Below are positions 1-6,472 of a stretch of 10,663 nucleotides of DNA, in pieces. The DNA is from Hydrogenophaga sp. Its GTDB lineage: Bacteria; Pseudomonadota; Gammaproteobacteria; Burkholderiales; Burkholderiaceae_C. Both the position numbers and the translations under genes were made by a program. Below the pieces are notes generated by a model. That model was not told where the DNA came from, ran no database searches, and saw only the letters and a program-made list of their open reading frames with translations. The DNA lies in assembly GCA_011390855.1 (NCBI GenBank), contig JAABRN010000241.1, positions 1 through 10,663 of the forward strand, read 5' to 3'. Each line of letters opens with the position of its first letter. Positions within the stretch are counted from its first letter, which is position 1.

Positions 1-1
1 T

Positions 2-1468
2 GACGAGGTAGACAAATGGCCCGCCGATGTGGACAACGAAGGCCCGCCGCTCGGACTGCTTGAAGAGCGGATGAGCAACTTTAGCCGCCGCAAGCTGATC
101 ATAGCCAGCACCTGCAATATCAAGGGCTTGAGCACTATCGAGCGCGAATACCTGGCCAGCGACCGGCGCAAGTTCCATGTTCCGTGCCCACATTGCGGCG
201 AGCGCCAGGTGTTGATGTGGGGGGCAAAAGAGGACTGGGGCGTAAAGTGGCTAAAGACGGCAACAGGCGAGCCTAGGCCGGAGACAACGGTTTACATTTG
301 TCGGCATTGCGGTGGCGCCATAGATGAGCACGCCAAAGACGGCATGCTGCGCGACGGCATCTGGATTGCCGAGGCGCCCGGCGCTGGCCAGGGAAAGCGT
401 GCCGGCTTCTGGCTCAACAAGCTCTACAGCCCGCTGGGCTGGCGCAGCTGGGGCGACCTGGTGGAAGAGTGGCACACCGCGCAGGAGTCTCGCAGGACGG
501 GTAACAGCGCGCCTCTAAAGAAGTTTTTGAACAGCACGTTGGCCGAAACGTGGGAGGAAAAAGGAACGGGAGCCGACAGCAAGAGCCTGGCCAGCCGAGC
601 CGAGGACTACCCGCCAGGCCAGGTGCCGCGCCGCGCGTTCATGCTCACCATGGGCGTCGACACCCAGCCCGACCGCCTGGAGGCACGCGTTTGGGCTTTT
701 GGCCGGGGTGAGGAAAGCTGGGTTGTTGACAGGCACATCATTTACGGCGATCCGAACCTGGACGAAGGAACCGAGGGAAGCCCATGGACGCGGCTAACCG
801 AGATACGCCGAACACCGGTCACACACGCCAGCGGCCATCAAATGATGATCGGCGCAACGGGCATTGACTCGGGCGGACACAACACGCATGCGGTGTATGC
901 CTATTGCCGAGCCCATGGGCATGCCAACGTGCTGGCGTTCAAGGGCGCCAGCCTCTACGGCCGGCCGGTGATCGGAAAGCCCAGCAAGGTCGATGTGAAC
1001 TGGCGCGGGTCGAACATGCGCCACGGTGTGAAGCTGTGGCCCATCGGCACCGACACCGCAAAGCATCTTTTGTATGGCCGCATGCGCATTACGGTGGCCG
1101 GGCCTGGCTTCGTCCATGTGCCAAAGGCATGGGTGGAGACAGACGAATATGAGCAGATGACCGCCGCAAGGCTCATGCCGGTGGTGGTGCAGGGCAAGGC
1201 GAGTATGCGATGGATTACCCGGCAGGGCCACCGTGAGGAGGCGGGCGATTGCATGGTCTACGCTTACGCCGCCGCCTGTTACCTAGGTATACAGACGTTC
1301 CGAGAGGCAAGCTGGGCGCGGCTTGAAAAGGCCATTGACCCGGACGCGCAGGAGCAGTTCAAAACCAGCCCGCCGCAGGTCGATCAGTCGGCAACTGCGC
1401 AGCCACAACCAACGACCACAAAACCATCCCAACGTCGCGCCGTTCAATCGCGCGTCGGATGGATGTAA
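2..1468 (+). CDS. Phage terminase large subunit, GpA family (5' partial)
   Basis: ATPase/nuclease motor that cuts concatemeric phage DNA and pumps it into the prohead through the portal. The frame is open from base 2, so the 489 residues seen are the C-terminal part; lambda gpA is about 640 residues, and the Walker A region lies left of the window. The first visible residues, DEVD then PADVD, match the Walker B region of GpA-type terminases. Next come the family-like stretch LSTIEREY, a paired CPHCG (codons 62-65) and CRHCG (100-103) that may bind zinc, and the RNase H-like nuclease part with GVDTQPDRLE (Asp at codon 220), IDSGGH (Asp 289) and GDCMVYA (Asp 416). The tail is Gln/Pro/Thr-rich. 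A GTG at 29 is inside the gene and should not be taken as its start. Family assignment rests on motif recognition and is strong. Confidence 0.95.
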   Translation, partial: DEVDKWPADVDNEGPPLGLLEERMSNFSRRKLIIASTCNIKGLSTIEREYLASDRRKFHVPCPHCGERQVLMWGAKEDWGVKWLKTATGEPRPETTVYICRHCGGAIDEHAKDGMLRDGIWIAEAPGAGQGKRAGFWLNKLYSPLGWRSWGDLVEEWHTAQESRRTGNSAPLKKFLNSTLAETWEEKGTGADSKSLASRAEDYPPGQVPRRAFMLTMGVDTQPDRLEARVWAFGRGEESWVVDRHIIYGDPNLDEGTEGSPWTRLTEIRRTPVTHASGHQMMIGATGIDSGGHNTHAVYAYCRAHGHANVLAFKGASLYGRPVIGKPSKVDVNWRGSNMRHGVKLWPIGTDTAKHLLYGRMRITVAGPGFVHVPKAWVETDEYEQMTAARLMPVVVQGKASMRWITRQGHREEAGDCMVYAYAAACYLGIQTFREASWARLEKAIDPDAQEQFKTSPPQVDQSATAQPQPTTTKPSQRRAVQSRVGWM

Positions 1469-1472
1469 CACC

Positions 1473-1829
1473 ATGAGCATCAAGCCAGCCCGCACCCAAA
1501 AGCCTGCCACCGCCACCCTGTTCGCCGGCCAAAGCAGCGAGTACCAGGCGCCCGGCGTTCATCTGATCGACGAGGCGTTTGATGCCGTGTTGCACTTCCT
1601 GCGCGCCGGCATGACTGAGGAAGACGCCAAGGAGGCGGCGCGCTGTGCCATTGCCAGCGCATGGAAGGGAAGCCGATGGTATGTGAGCGGGCGCAGCGAC
1701 ATCAGCGCGCGCAATGCCGCGATTCAGGCCGAGTTTCGGCGGGGGGAACACATTAGCCTGCTGATGCGTCGGCACCAGCTCAGCGCGGTGCAGGTTTGGC
1801 GCATTGTGAACAACGTGCCAAACCGCTGA
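1473..1829 (+). CDS. Mor/C-like transcription activator family protein
   Basis: A 118-residue protein starting 4 bases after the terminase stop. The C-terminal half (about residues 64-114) reads like the DNA-binding end of the Mu Mor/C activator family: a GSRWYVSGRSD stretch where the family has a beta-strand with an aromatic residue, then ARNAAIQAEFRRGEH, then a helix-turn-helix candidate ending LSAVQVWRIV. The N-terminal half, with FDAVLHFLRAGMTEEDAKEAA, could be the helical dimerisation part. The ATG at 1473 was preferred to an upstream in-frame ATG inside the terminase gene, whose added residues are basic low-complexity sequence. Known Mor/C proteins activate middle or late phage promoters. 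Its place between terminase and head-joining genes is unusual, so it could regulate this operon or bind DNA during packaging; neither is shown here. Confidence 0.7.
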   Translation: MSIKPARTQKPATATLFAGQSSEYQAPGVHLIDEAFDAVLHFLRAGMTEEDAKEAARCAIASAWKGSRWYVSGRSDISARNAAIQAEFRRGEHISLLMRRHQLSAVQVWRIVNNVPNR

Positions 1830-1859
1830 GCGTTTCGCGGTTTGCCTAGCCTGCGAAAC
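1819..1859 (+). promoter_or_regulatory. Two overlapping, mutually exclusive inverted repeats
   Basis: CAAACCGC (1819-1826) pairs perfectly with GCGGTTTG (1837-1844) across a 10-base loop. GTTTCGC (1832-1838) pairs perfectly with GCGAAAC (1853-1859). The two stems share bases 1837-1838, and the loop of the first holds most of the left arm of the second, so only one can form at a time. They cover the end of the Mor-like gene and most of the only gap in the packaging block. Neither is followed by a T-run, so an ordinary intrinsic terminator is unlikely. An RNA switch, a processing site or a protein-binding dyad are all possible; the function is unknown. Confidence 0.45.
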
Positions 1860-1885
1860 ACATCCCGCCGTAGATTCGCTCCAGT

Positions 1886-2437
1886 ATGCCCACCACCTCA
1901 ACCACCGAACCCAGCAGCCTAATCGCCGGCGATACCGCCAAGTGGCAGAAATCCCTGGCCGATTACCCGGCCAGCGCCGGCTGGGTGTTGTCTTACGAGC
2001 TGGTCAACGCGGCTTCCCGCATCACCTTCGGCAGCACCGCCCTGGGTGACGACCATCTGGTCACCGTGCCCGCCGCCACCACCGCCGCCTGGGCCAGCGG
2101 CGCCTACACCTGGCGCGCCCGCGCCGCGCTGGGGGCCGAGGTCTACACCGTGGGCGGTGGGCAAATGCAGGTGCAGCCCGCCTTTGCCGCTGAGCTCGAT
2201 GCCAGCAGCCACGCCCGGCGCACGCTGGAAGCTATCAATGCGGTGCTCGAAGGCCGCGCCAGCAGCGCCACGGCTGAATATTCCATTGCCGGGCGCTCGC
2301 TCAAATACATTCCTATCGACGAGCTGCTGGCCCTGCAGTCGAGCTACGAGCGCAAGGTGAAAAGCGAAGAAACAGCCGCCAAGCTGGCCGCCGGCCTGGG
2401 CAACCCTGGCCGAATTTATGTGAGGTTTGGCGCATGA
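1886..2437 (+). CDS. gpW-like head-tail joining protein candidate
   Basis: A 183-residue protein directly upstream of the portal gene, the position of lambda W. Residues 1-100 look beta-rich, with alternating hydrophobic residues, Gly and Thr and a YTWRARAALGAEVY stretch. Residues about 105-165 are helical and gpW-like, with HARRTLEAINAVLEGR, a short strand (SIAGRSLKYIPI), then DELLALQSSYERKV. It is much longer than lambda gpW (68 residues), so it would be a gpW-like fold fused to an N-terminal beta domain. The stop overlaps the portal start as ATGA (2434-2437), suggesting translational coupling. The join role is inferred from position and the C-terminal pattern; homology was not tested. Confidence 0.6.
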   Translation: MPTTSTTEPSSLIAGDTAKWQKSLADYPASAGWVLSYELVNAASRITFGSTALGDDHLVTVPAATTAAWASGAYTWRARAALGAEVYTVGGGQMQVQPAFAAELDASSHARRTLEAINAVLEGRASSATAEYSIAGRSLKYIPIDELLALQSSYERKVKSEETAAKLAAGLGNPGRIYVRFGA

Positions 2438-3945
2438 ACATGTTTTCCCGCGCCTGGCAGCGCATCACGCGCACCGCGCCGCCCAGCGCCCAGCTTCGCC
2501 GCTTTGAAGGCGCCCGCCTGAACCGGCTCACGGCCAACTGGTTCGCTACTGAGTCGAGCATCAACGAAGAGCTTCGCGGCGATCTGGGCGCCCTGCGCGC
2601 CCGTGGCCGCCAGCTCGTGAGCAACAACGACTACGCCCGAAAGTTTCGCGGCATGGTTGAAGACAACATAATCGGCCCCGGCGGCGTGCGCCTGCAGAGC
2701 AAGGTAGAAGACCGGCCCAACCTGCCCGACAACGCGGCCAACGACGCCATCGAATCCGCCTGGGAGCGCTGGGGCAAAGCCTGCGATGTCACCGGCACCA
2801 TGAGCCTGCGCGATCTGTGTGGCCTGCTTGTGGGAAGCCTGCCGAGCGACGGCGAGTTTCTGGTGCGCCTGGTCACCGGCGCCGATGCCGGCAACGAGTT
2901 CGGCTTCGCCCTGCAGGCCATCGATGTAGACCGCATCGACACCAGCTACAACGGCACCTACGGCAGCAACCCCGTCATCATGGGTGTGGAGGTCAACGAA
3001 TGGCGCCGCCCCGTGGCGCTGCACCTGTTTGTGGCCCACCCCAACGATGGCGCGCGCACCGGCCGCCAGCGCGTGCGCGTACCCGCCAGCGAGCTGATTC
3101 ACGGCTTTCGGCGCGACCGGCCCGAGCAGATGCGCGGTATCCCATGGATGGCCCCGGGCATGCTCAGCCTGCACCACCTGGCCAACTTCATGAGCAGCGC
3201 CGTCTTGGCTGCCGAACATGGCGCGAACCATTACGGCTTTTTCGAGCAGCGCGAAGACGCCAGCGCCGGCCCGCCCATGGGCCAGATCGAAGGCGATGGC
3301 GGCGAGGCCATCACCGTGGCGCCCAGCCAGCCCGGCATTTATGACACCCTGCCGGTTGGCTACAGCTTCACGCCCCACGAAAGCAAATACCCAAGCGAAA
3401 CTTTCGGGCCTTTTGCAAAGACCGTTCTGCAGCGCATCGCCACCGGCTGGCGCGTGGCTTATCACTCGCTGGCCAACGACCTGGAGGGCGTGAGCTTCTC
3501 CAGCATCCGCAGCGGAACCCTGGAAGAGCGAGACCGCTGGATGGTTGACCAGCAGTGGTTTGTGGACTGCTTCATGGAGCCCGTGTTTCGCGCCTGGCTG
3601 CGCATGGCCCTGCTCAATGGCGCCATCACATTTCCCACCGGCGGCACCCTGCCAGCCGCCAAGATCGCCAAGTTTTCCCGCCACGAATGGCAGCCCAGGC
3701 GCTGGGAGTGGGTAGACCCGAAAAGCGACATGGAGGCCAAGATTCTCAGCGTGCGCGCCGGCCTCATGGCCCCGCAAGACCTGAGCGCCGCCATGGGCTA
3801 CGACTTTGAGGACACGCTGAAAGCCATCAAGCGCGCGCAAGAGCTGGCCGCCAGCCTGGGCGTGAACCTCACCGCCTACGAATCCACCCCCGGCGCGATG
3901 CCGGCCAACCCCGCGCCCGTCGCAACCCCAACCCACGCCACATAA
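2434..3945 (+). CDS. Phage portal protein, lambda family
   Basis: The dodecameric ring at the unique head vertex through which DNA enters and leaves, and to which terminase and the head-tail connector bind. The 503-residue protein carries the lambda gpB family pattern: an N-terminal NRLTANWFATESSINEELR stretch, LRARGRQLVSNNDYARKFRGM, DNIIGPGG, AWERWGKACDVTG, then SDGEFLVR and IDVDRIDT, followed by IHGFRRDRPEQMRGIPWM and, near the C-terminus, YHSLANDLEGVSFSSIR with a DRWMVDQQWF helix. Length fits the family. The C-terminus is Pro/Ala-rich. GAGG at 2422-2425 could serve as its ribosome site, and the start overlaps the previous stop. The reading frame looks intact. Lambda-like phages place a prohead protease gene immediately after this gene; none is present here. 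Confidence 0.95.
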   Translation: MNMFSRAWQRITRTAPPSAQLRRFEGARLNRLTANWFATESSINEELRGDLGALRARGRQLVSNNDYARKFRGMVEDNIIGPGGVRLQSKVEDRPNLPDNAANDAIESAWERWGKACDVTGTMSLRDLCGLLVGSLPSDGEFLVRLVTGADAGNEFGFALQAIDVDRIDTSYNGTYGSNPVIMGVEVNEWRRPVALHLFVAHPNDGARTGRQRVRVPASELIHGFRRDRPEQMRGIPWMAPGMLSLHHLANFMSSAVLAAEHGANHYGFFEQREDASAGPPMGQIEGDGGEAITVAPSQPGIYDTLPVGYSFTPHESKYPSETFGPFAKTVLQRIATGWRVAYHSLANDLEGVSFSSIRSGTLEERDRWMVDQQWFVDCFMEPVFRAWLRMALLNGAITFPTGGTLPAAKIAKFSRHEWQPRRWEWVDPKSDMEAKILSVRAGLMAPQDLSAAMGYDFEDTLKAIKRAQELAASLGVNLTAYESTPGAMPANPAPVATPTHAT

Positions 3946-3954
3946 GGAACCATC

Positions 3955-4332
3955 ATGGCAAAAGCATCACCAGACATCGTTCTCGACGGCGCACTCGCTG
4001 TCATTTCCTCTGCGACACGCATGATTGCGTGCACCGCGCAGCCGACCACCTTCACGGAAGCCAATGCCACGTTTGCGCTGGCCGATGTGACGATGGCGCC
4101 TGGCGACTTCACGGTAGCCAACGGCGACGTTTCAGGCCGCAAGGTCACTGTGGCTGCAAAGTCCGGCGTGCTGATCGACACCACCGGCACGGCAACGCAC
4201 ACCGCGCTCGTTCGGGTTTCTGATTCCACGCTGATTTATGTGACCACCACGACCAGCCAGGCGCTGACGGCGAACGGGTCAAACACTATGAACTTTCCAA
4301 GCTGGAAGGTCGAGATTGCAGACCCGGTGTAA
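3955..4332 (+). CDS. Small phage structural protein, function unassigned
   Basis: A 125-residue protein with AAGGA just before the ATG. It has a helical start (VLDGALAVISSATRM), a motif I associate with a family of small virion proteins of betaproteobacterial phages (CTAQPTTFTEANATFALADV), then a beta-rich body with DFTVANGDVSGRKVTVAA, GTATHTALVR, and a terminal WKVEIADPV. The ending resembles other small phage structural proteins with an IADPV-type terminus. I take it as a minor head, tail or fibre-associated protein; the exact role is not known to me. It sits where a head protease and capsid genes would be expected after a lambda-type portal, so it may mark the right side of a deletion or module exchange. 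Confidence 0.65.
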   Translation: MAKASPDIVLDGALAVISSATRMIACTAQPTTFTEANATFALADVTMAPGDFTVANGDVSGRKVTVAAKSGVLIDTTGTATHTALVRVSDSTLIYVTTTTSQALTANGSNTMNFPSWKVEIADPV

Positions 4333-4335
4333 AGC

Positions 4336-4494
4336 ATGGCCATTGTTCTCGTCACCCGAGCCAGCAAGACCCCGGCATTTCCCGACCCGGCAGGCGCGAT
4401 CTCGAACGTCGAAAACGACGCAAACCTGAACGCGCTTAAGACTGCCGCCGAGCAACTGGACGCAGAAAAGCTGACGTTCCAGGCCGACAACTGA
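4336..4494 (+). CDS. Short tail-fibre-type N-terminus (52 residues), probably truncated
   Basis: Begins 3 bases after the previous stop and encodes 52 residues, ending at TGA 4492-4494. MAIVLVTRASKTPAF followed by ISNVENDANLNALKTAAEQLDAEK matches the pattern at the head of many phage fibre and appendage proteins: a short strand ending in TR-x-SKG, then a helix with E-x-D-x-N-x-N-x-L. In those proteins this part is followed by a long stalk, which is absent here. Sequence after the stop still looks fibre-like (next entry), so I read this as the stump of a broken gene. A genuine short adaptor peptide remains possible. Upstream ribosome site is weak; expression may depend on coupling to the gene before. 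Confidence 0.55.
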   Translation: MAIVLVTRASKTPAFPDPAGAISNVENDANLNALKTAAEQLDAEKLTFQADN

Positions 4495-4597
4495 TCTGCG
4501 CAGCCAATGGACGCCCTGACAAACGTGAGCCGACGGCCTGCGCTGGATTGCAGCTCCCATCTGCTGGGCGATGGCAGCGCCATCTGCTGATCCATGA
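4495..4597 (+). pseudogene. Remnant of fibre stalk: nonsense codon plus one-base frameshift
   Basis: In the same frame as the preceding 52-residue stump, bases 4495-4530 read SAQPMDALTNVS, close to the DALTNVS motif of fibre stalks. One base further on the frame appears to move by +1: from 4532 it reads DGLRWIAAPICWAMAAPSADP and stops at TGA 4595-4597. DGLRW after ALTNVS is the usual order in such proteins. That stop would overlap the next ATG as ATGA (4594-4597), the junction style used through much of this window. If the stay-in-frame reading is used instead, a 27-residue orphan (4507-4590) results. I favour decay of a formerly longer fibre gene. This is inference from motif order and junction geometry. 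Confidence 0.4.
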
Positions 4598-6177
4598 CCA
4601 TCCCGGCAATCACCGCGCAGCCGACGAACAAGTCAGCGACAGTCGGCAACACCGCCACCTTCACTGGAGCCGCGAGCGGGACGCCTACGCCTGACCTCCA
4701 GTGGCAGGAACTGGCAGGGTCTACAGCAGCAGCCGTCATCACAGGCACACCACAGGCGATTGTCGTAGCGATCACGGCCTCTCCCGGAGCACAGTCGGTC
4801 ACTGTACCAGCCGATGCGGAAGGTGTAATTGTCTTTTATGCACACTGGACTACCGGAGGAAACAGCCTCACATCACTATCTTCCGACTTCGCTGATACCT
4901 TCACCATTGACCAAGTGGCTGCGGTGGCGTCGGTGGGTGGAACTGGCATTGCGTACGCTCGTGTCACAAGCACGGGGGCCAAGACGATAACCCCTACGTG
5001 GAGTAACGGACATGCAACCGGTCCGGGCTTCATCGTTGCCTTTGTCAAAGGGATCACGCCTTCTGGTACATGGATAAGAGACACATTCCACGGCGCAACC
5101 GACACTGATGCACCGGTTAATGGGAGCGTTGAGAGCACAGTCGATGATCTAGTTTTAGCCTTTAACTCTGGAGATGGGGGGTCTTCTCCCAGCACCCCAT
5201 CTGGATGGACAAGCCTGCAAACGCAGACGACGACTCTGGCGACTTACACTGCAAGTTCGCGGCTGAGTAGTGCCGACAGCCCCGGAGCGGCTACGACAAG
5301 TGTCAGTTCGCAAAGTTCCATGTACTACCCAACACTGTCGGTGGTTTCGCTGCTTCCGGGAAGTGCGTCCGCATGGACGGATGTGACCACCGGCACCGGC
5401 TTCACAACCGGGAGCTGGACTACCGCTGCACAGACCGAGGTGGGCATCACGACCATTCGCCTCAAGGCCACGAATGACAGCGGGACGGTCTACTCGAACG
5501 AAGTCACGCTGACGGTGACAGCGGGCGGAGTCGATCTCACGGTCGCCAACGCCAGCCACGCACAGACCGCAGGCAATCTGACTCTCACCTCGGCAACTGC
5601 CATTGCGGTAAACAGCGCAGCCCACGCGCAGGCCGCTGGGTCGTTGGGGCTGACTGCTGCCACGGGTCTGGCGCTTGCCAACGCTGCCCACGCTCAGACG
5701 GCAGACAACGTAACGCTGACCGTCGGAGGCATTGGCCTTTCGGTAGACAGCGCAACACACGCCCAGGCGGCAGGCAACCTCACGCTGTCTTCCAGCTCGT
5801 TCCTAATCGTCGCCGACGCCAGCCACGGCCAGACCGCCGACCTGCTGACGCTCTCCACGGATTCGTTCTTCGCGGTTGATGGTGCGACACACGCGCAGAC
5901 AGCGGATAGCCTGACGCTGGATGCCGCGCTTGTGCTGGGCATCAATCCCGCGCTTCATGGGCAATCGGCCGAAGCGCAATCTCTGACAACTGCGTCATGG
6001 ACGGAGGTGGCCGATGCCGTCCATCAGCAGTTTGCCGGAAGCATCTATCTTGGCGGGCTCGTCTCCTTGTCAGCCAAGAGCACCATCGTTCCAGCCATGC
6101 TGGCGACCGCAGCGGTTCCGGTAAATCCGACCACGACAATCGTTCCAGCAATCACCAATAGGTCCACCGCACAGTAG
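4594..6177 (+). CDS. Ig-like surface/fibre protein with inserted domain and 22-residue repeats
   Basis: A 527-residue protein with no signal peptide or membrane segment, probably a virion surface appendage. Layout: residues 4-42 are the first half of an Ig-like domain (AITAQPTNKSATVG, then GTPTPDLQWQEL); about 43-259 are an unrelated beta-rich insert; 260-309 are the second half of the same Ig-like domain (AWTDVTTGTGFTTGSW to NEVTLTV); 317-494 carry eight repeats with a HAQTA core; 495-527 are a Thr/Pro/Val tail containing TIVPAML and TIVPAIT. The start follows an in-frame TGA at 4588-4590, and the upstream ribosome site is weak. Ig-like domains are common on phage tails and capsids, where they can help binding to cell-surface sugars; that role is inferred here. 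Confidence 0.8.
   Translation: MTIPAITAQPTNKSATVGNTATFTGAASGTPTPDLQWQELAGSTAAAVITGTPQAIVVAITASPGAQSVTVPADAEGVIVFYAHWTTGGNSLTSLSSDFADTFTIDQVAAVASVGGTGIAYARVTSTGAKTITPTWSNGHATGPGFIVAFVKGITPSGTWIRDTFHGATDTDAPVNGSVESTVDDLVLAFNSGDGGSSPSTPSGWTSLQTQTTTLATYTASSRLSSADSPGAATTSVSSQSSMYYPTLSVVSLLPGSASAWTDVTTGTGFTTGSWTTAAQTEVGITTIRLKATNDSGTVYSNEVTLTVTAGGVDLTVANASHAQTAGNLTLTSATAIAVNSAAHAQAAGSLGLTAATGLALANAAHAQTADNVTLTVGGIGLSVDSATHAQAAGNLTLSSSSFLIVADASHGQTADLLTLSTDSFFAVDGATHAQTADSLTLDAALVLGINPALHGQSAEAQSLTTASWTEVADAVHQQFAGSIYLGGLVSLSAKSTIVPAMLATAAVPVNPTTTIVPAITNRSTAQ
4720..5370 (+). other. Inserted beta-rich domain inside the Ig-like domain
   Basis: Between the Ig strand ending LQWQEL and the strand beginning WTDVTTG, where Ig-like phage domains normally have a short loop, there are about 215 extra residues. 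They include SVTVPADAEGVIVFYAHW, GIAYARV, GFIVAFVKGI, DTFHGATDTDAPV, DDLVLAFNSG and STPSGWTSLQTQ, a pattern of paired hydrophobic strands seen in some phage appendage domains. Hand-counted GC in 60-base blocks is 50% (4801-4860), 48% (4861-4920), 50% (5101-5160) and 55% (5161-5220), against 67% (4621-4680), 63% (4681-4740), 62% (5401-5460) and 68% (5521-5580) on either side. Borders are approximate. Confidence 0.6.
5545..6075 (+). repeat. Eight tandem 66/69-base coding repeats (HAQTA motif)
   Basis: Units start at 5545, 5611, 5677, 5746, 5812, 5878, 5944 and 6010. All are 66 bases except the third, which is 69. Each encodes a pattern like ADASHAQTADNLTL followed by a short hydrophobic stretch such as FLIV. 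The His in position 5 of the unit is kept in all eight, and the following Gln in all eight as H-x-Q. The last two units (NPALHGQSAEAQSL and ADAVHQQFAGSIYL) have drifted. Codons differ between units although the protein pattern is kept, so this is an old protein repeat under selection rather than a recent DNA expansion. A repeated beta-turn stalk or a ligand-binding surface would fit. Confidence 0.85.
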
Positions 6178-6187
6178 GAGGAACGCC

Positions 6188-6469
6188 ATGCCGATTCTTG
6201 AAACATTCAAAAAACAGCCCGCAGACGTGCAGGACTACGACATCGACTTTTCCGAGTGGTTGGCTGGGTTCAGTGATTCCCCGGCTAGTCACGCCGTTGA
6301 AGTGGAGACAGGAATCACCCTGGACAACCACGAACTCGCTGGCTCGATTGTCAAGGTGTGGCTATCTGGTGGGGTTGACGGAAATACATACAAGGTGACG
6401 GTACGCCTAACCACGGTGGGGGGTCGGACCTACGAGGTCGAGATTCGCGTCAAGGTCAAGGAGGACTGA
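6188..6469 (+). CDS. Phage fibre/tail adaptor-like small structural protein
   Basis: A 93-residue protein with a strong ribosome site GGAGG (6177-6181) formed partly from the previous stop codon, 6 bases before ATG. It has FSEWLAGF near residue 22, then SHAVEVETGITLDN, a strand-turn IVKVWLSGGVDGNTYKVTVRLTT, and a closing GRTYEVEIRVKVKED. The WLSGG-x-x-G-x-x-Y-x-V-x-x-x-x-TT-x-x-GR pattern is typical of a small beta-sandwich family in phages annotated as fibre-tail adaptor or tail proteins. It would join an appendage to the virion. Position directly after the appendage gene supports this. Role is inferred from pattern and context. Confidence 0.65.
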   Translation: MPILETFKKQPADVQDYDIDFSEWLAGFSDSPASHAVEVETGITLDNHELAGSIVKVWLSGGVDGNTYKVTVRLTTVGGRTYEVEIRVKVKED

Positions 6470-6472
6470 TCT

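Noticed and set aside
1323..1472. Upstream in-frame start for the Mor-like protein inside the terminase gene
   Set aside because: The added residues are Arg/Ser-rich out-of-frame terminase sequence; ATG 1473 gives normal spacing after the stop.
1842..1876. Sigma-70 promoter before the gpW-like gene (TTGCCT and TAGATT)
   Set aside because: Only about half the consensus bases match and the spacing is 23 bases, too long for a working promoter.
1359..1901. Minus-strand open frame of 180 codons over the Mor-like gene
   Set aside because: Low-complexity translation with no ribosome site or motif; the plus-strand reading has a family-like helix-turn-helix.
2416..3936. A 506-codon open frame on the minus strand opposite the portal
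   Set aside because: It mirrors the portal gene, whose motifs are clear. The translation is Gly/Ala/His/Val-rich with no recognisable domain, as expected from the complement of a GC-rich gene.
5155..5760. Minus-strand open frame of 201 codons opposite the Ig/repeat protein
   Set aside because: Arg/Gly/Cys-rich translation without motifs, opposite a gene with clear domains and repeats; an antisense shadow.
5545..6075. CRISPR array, because of regular spacing
   Set aside because: Units are joined without spacers, diverged at DNA level, and lie in frame inside a gene.
4336..6177. Stop-codon read-through or TGA recoding, since the fibre stump, the 27-codon orphan and the Ig protein share one frame separated only by TGA codons
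   Set aside because: Other genes here end normally at TGA, and the better fibre-like continuation after 4530 is in another frame. Decay by point lesions is simpler.
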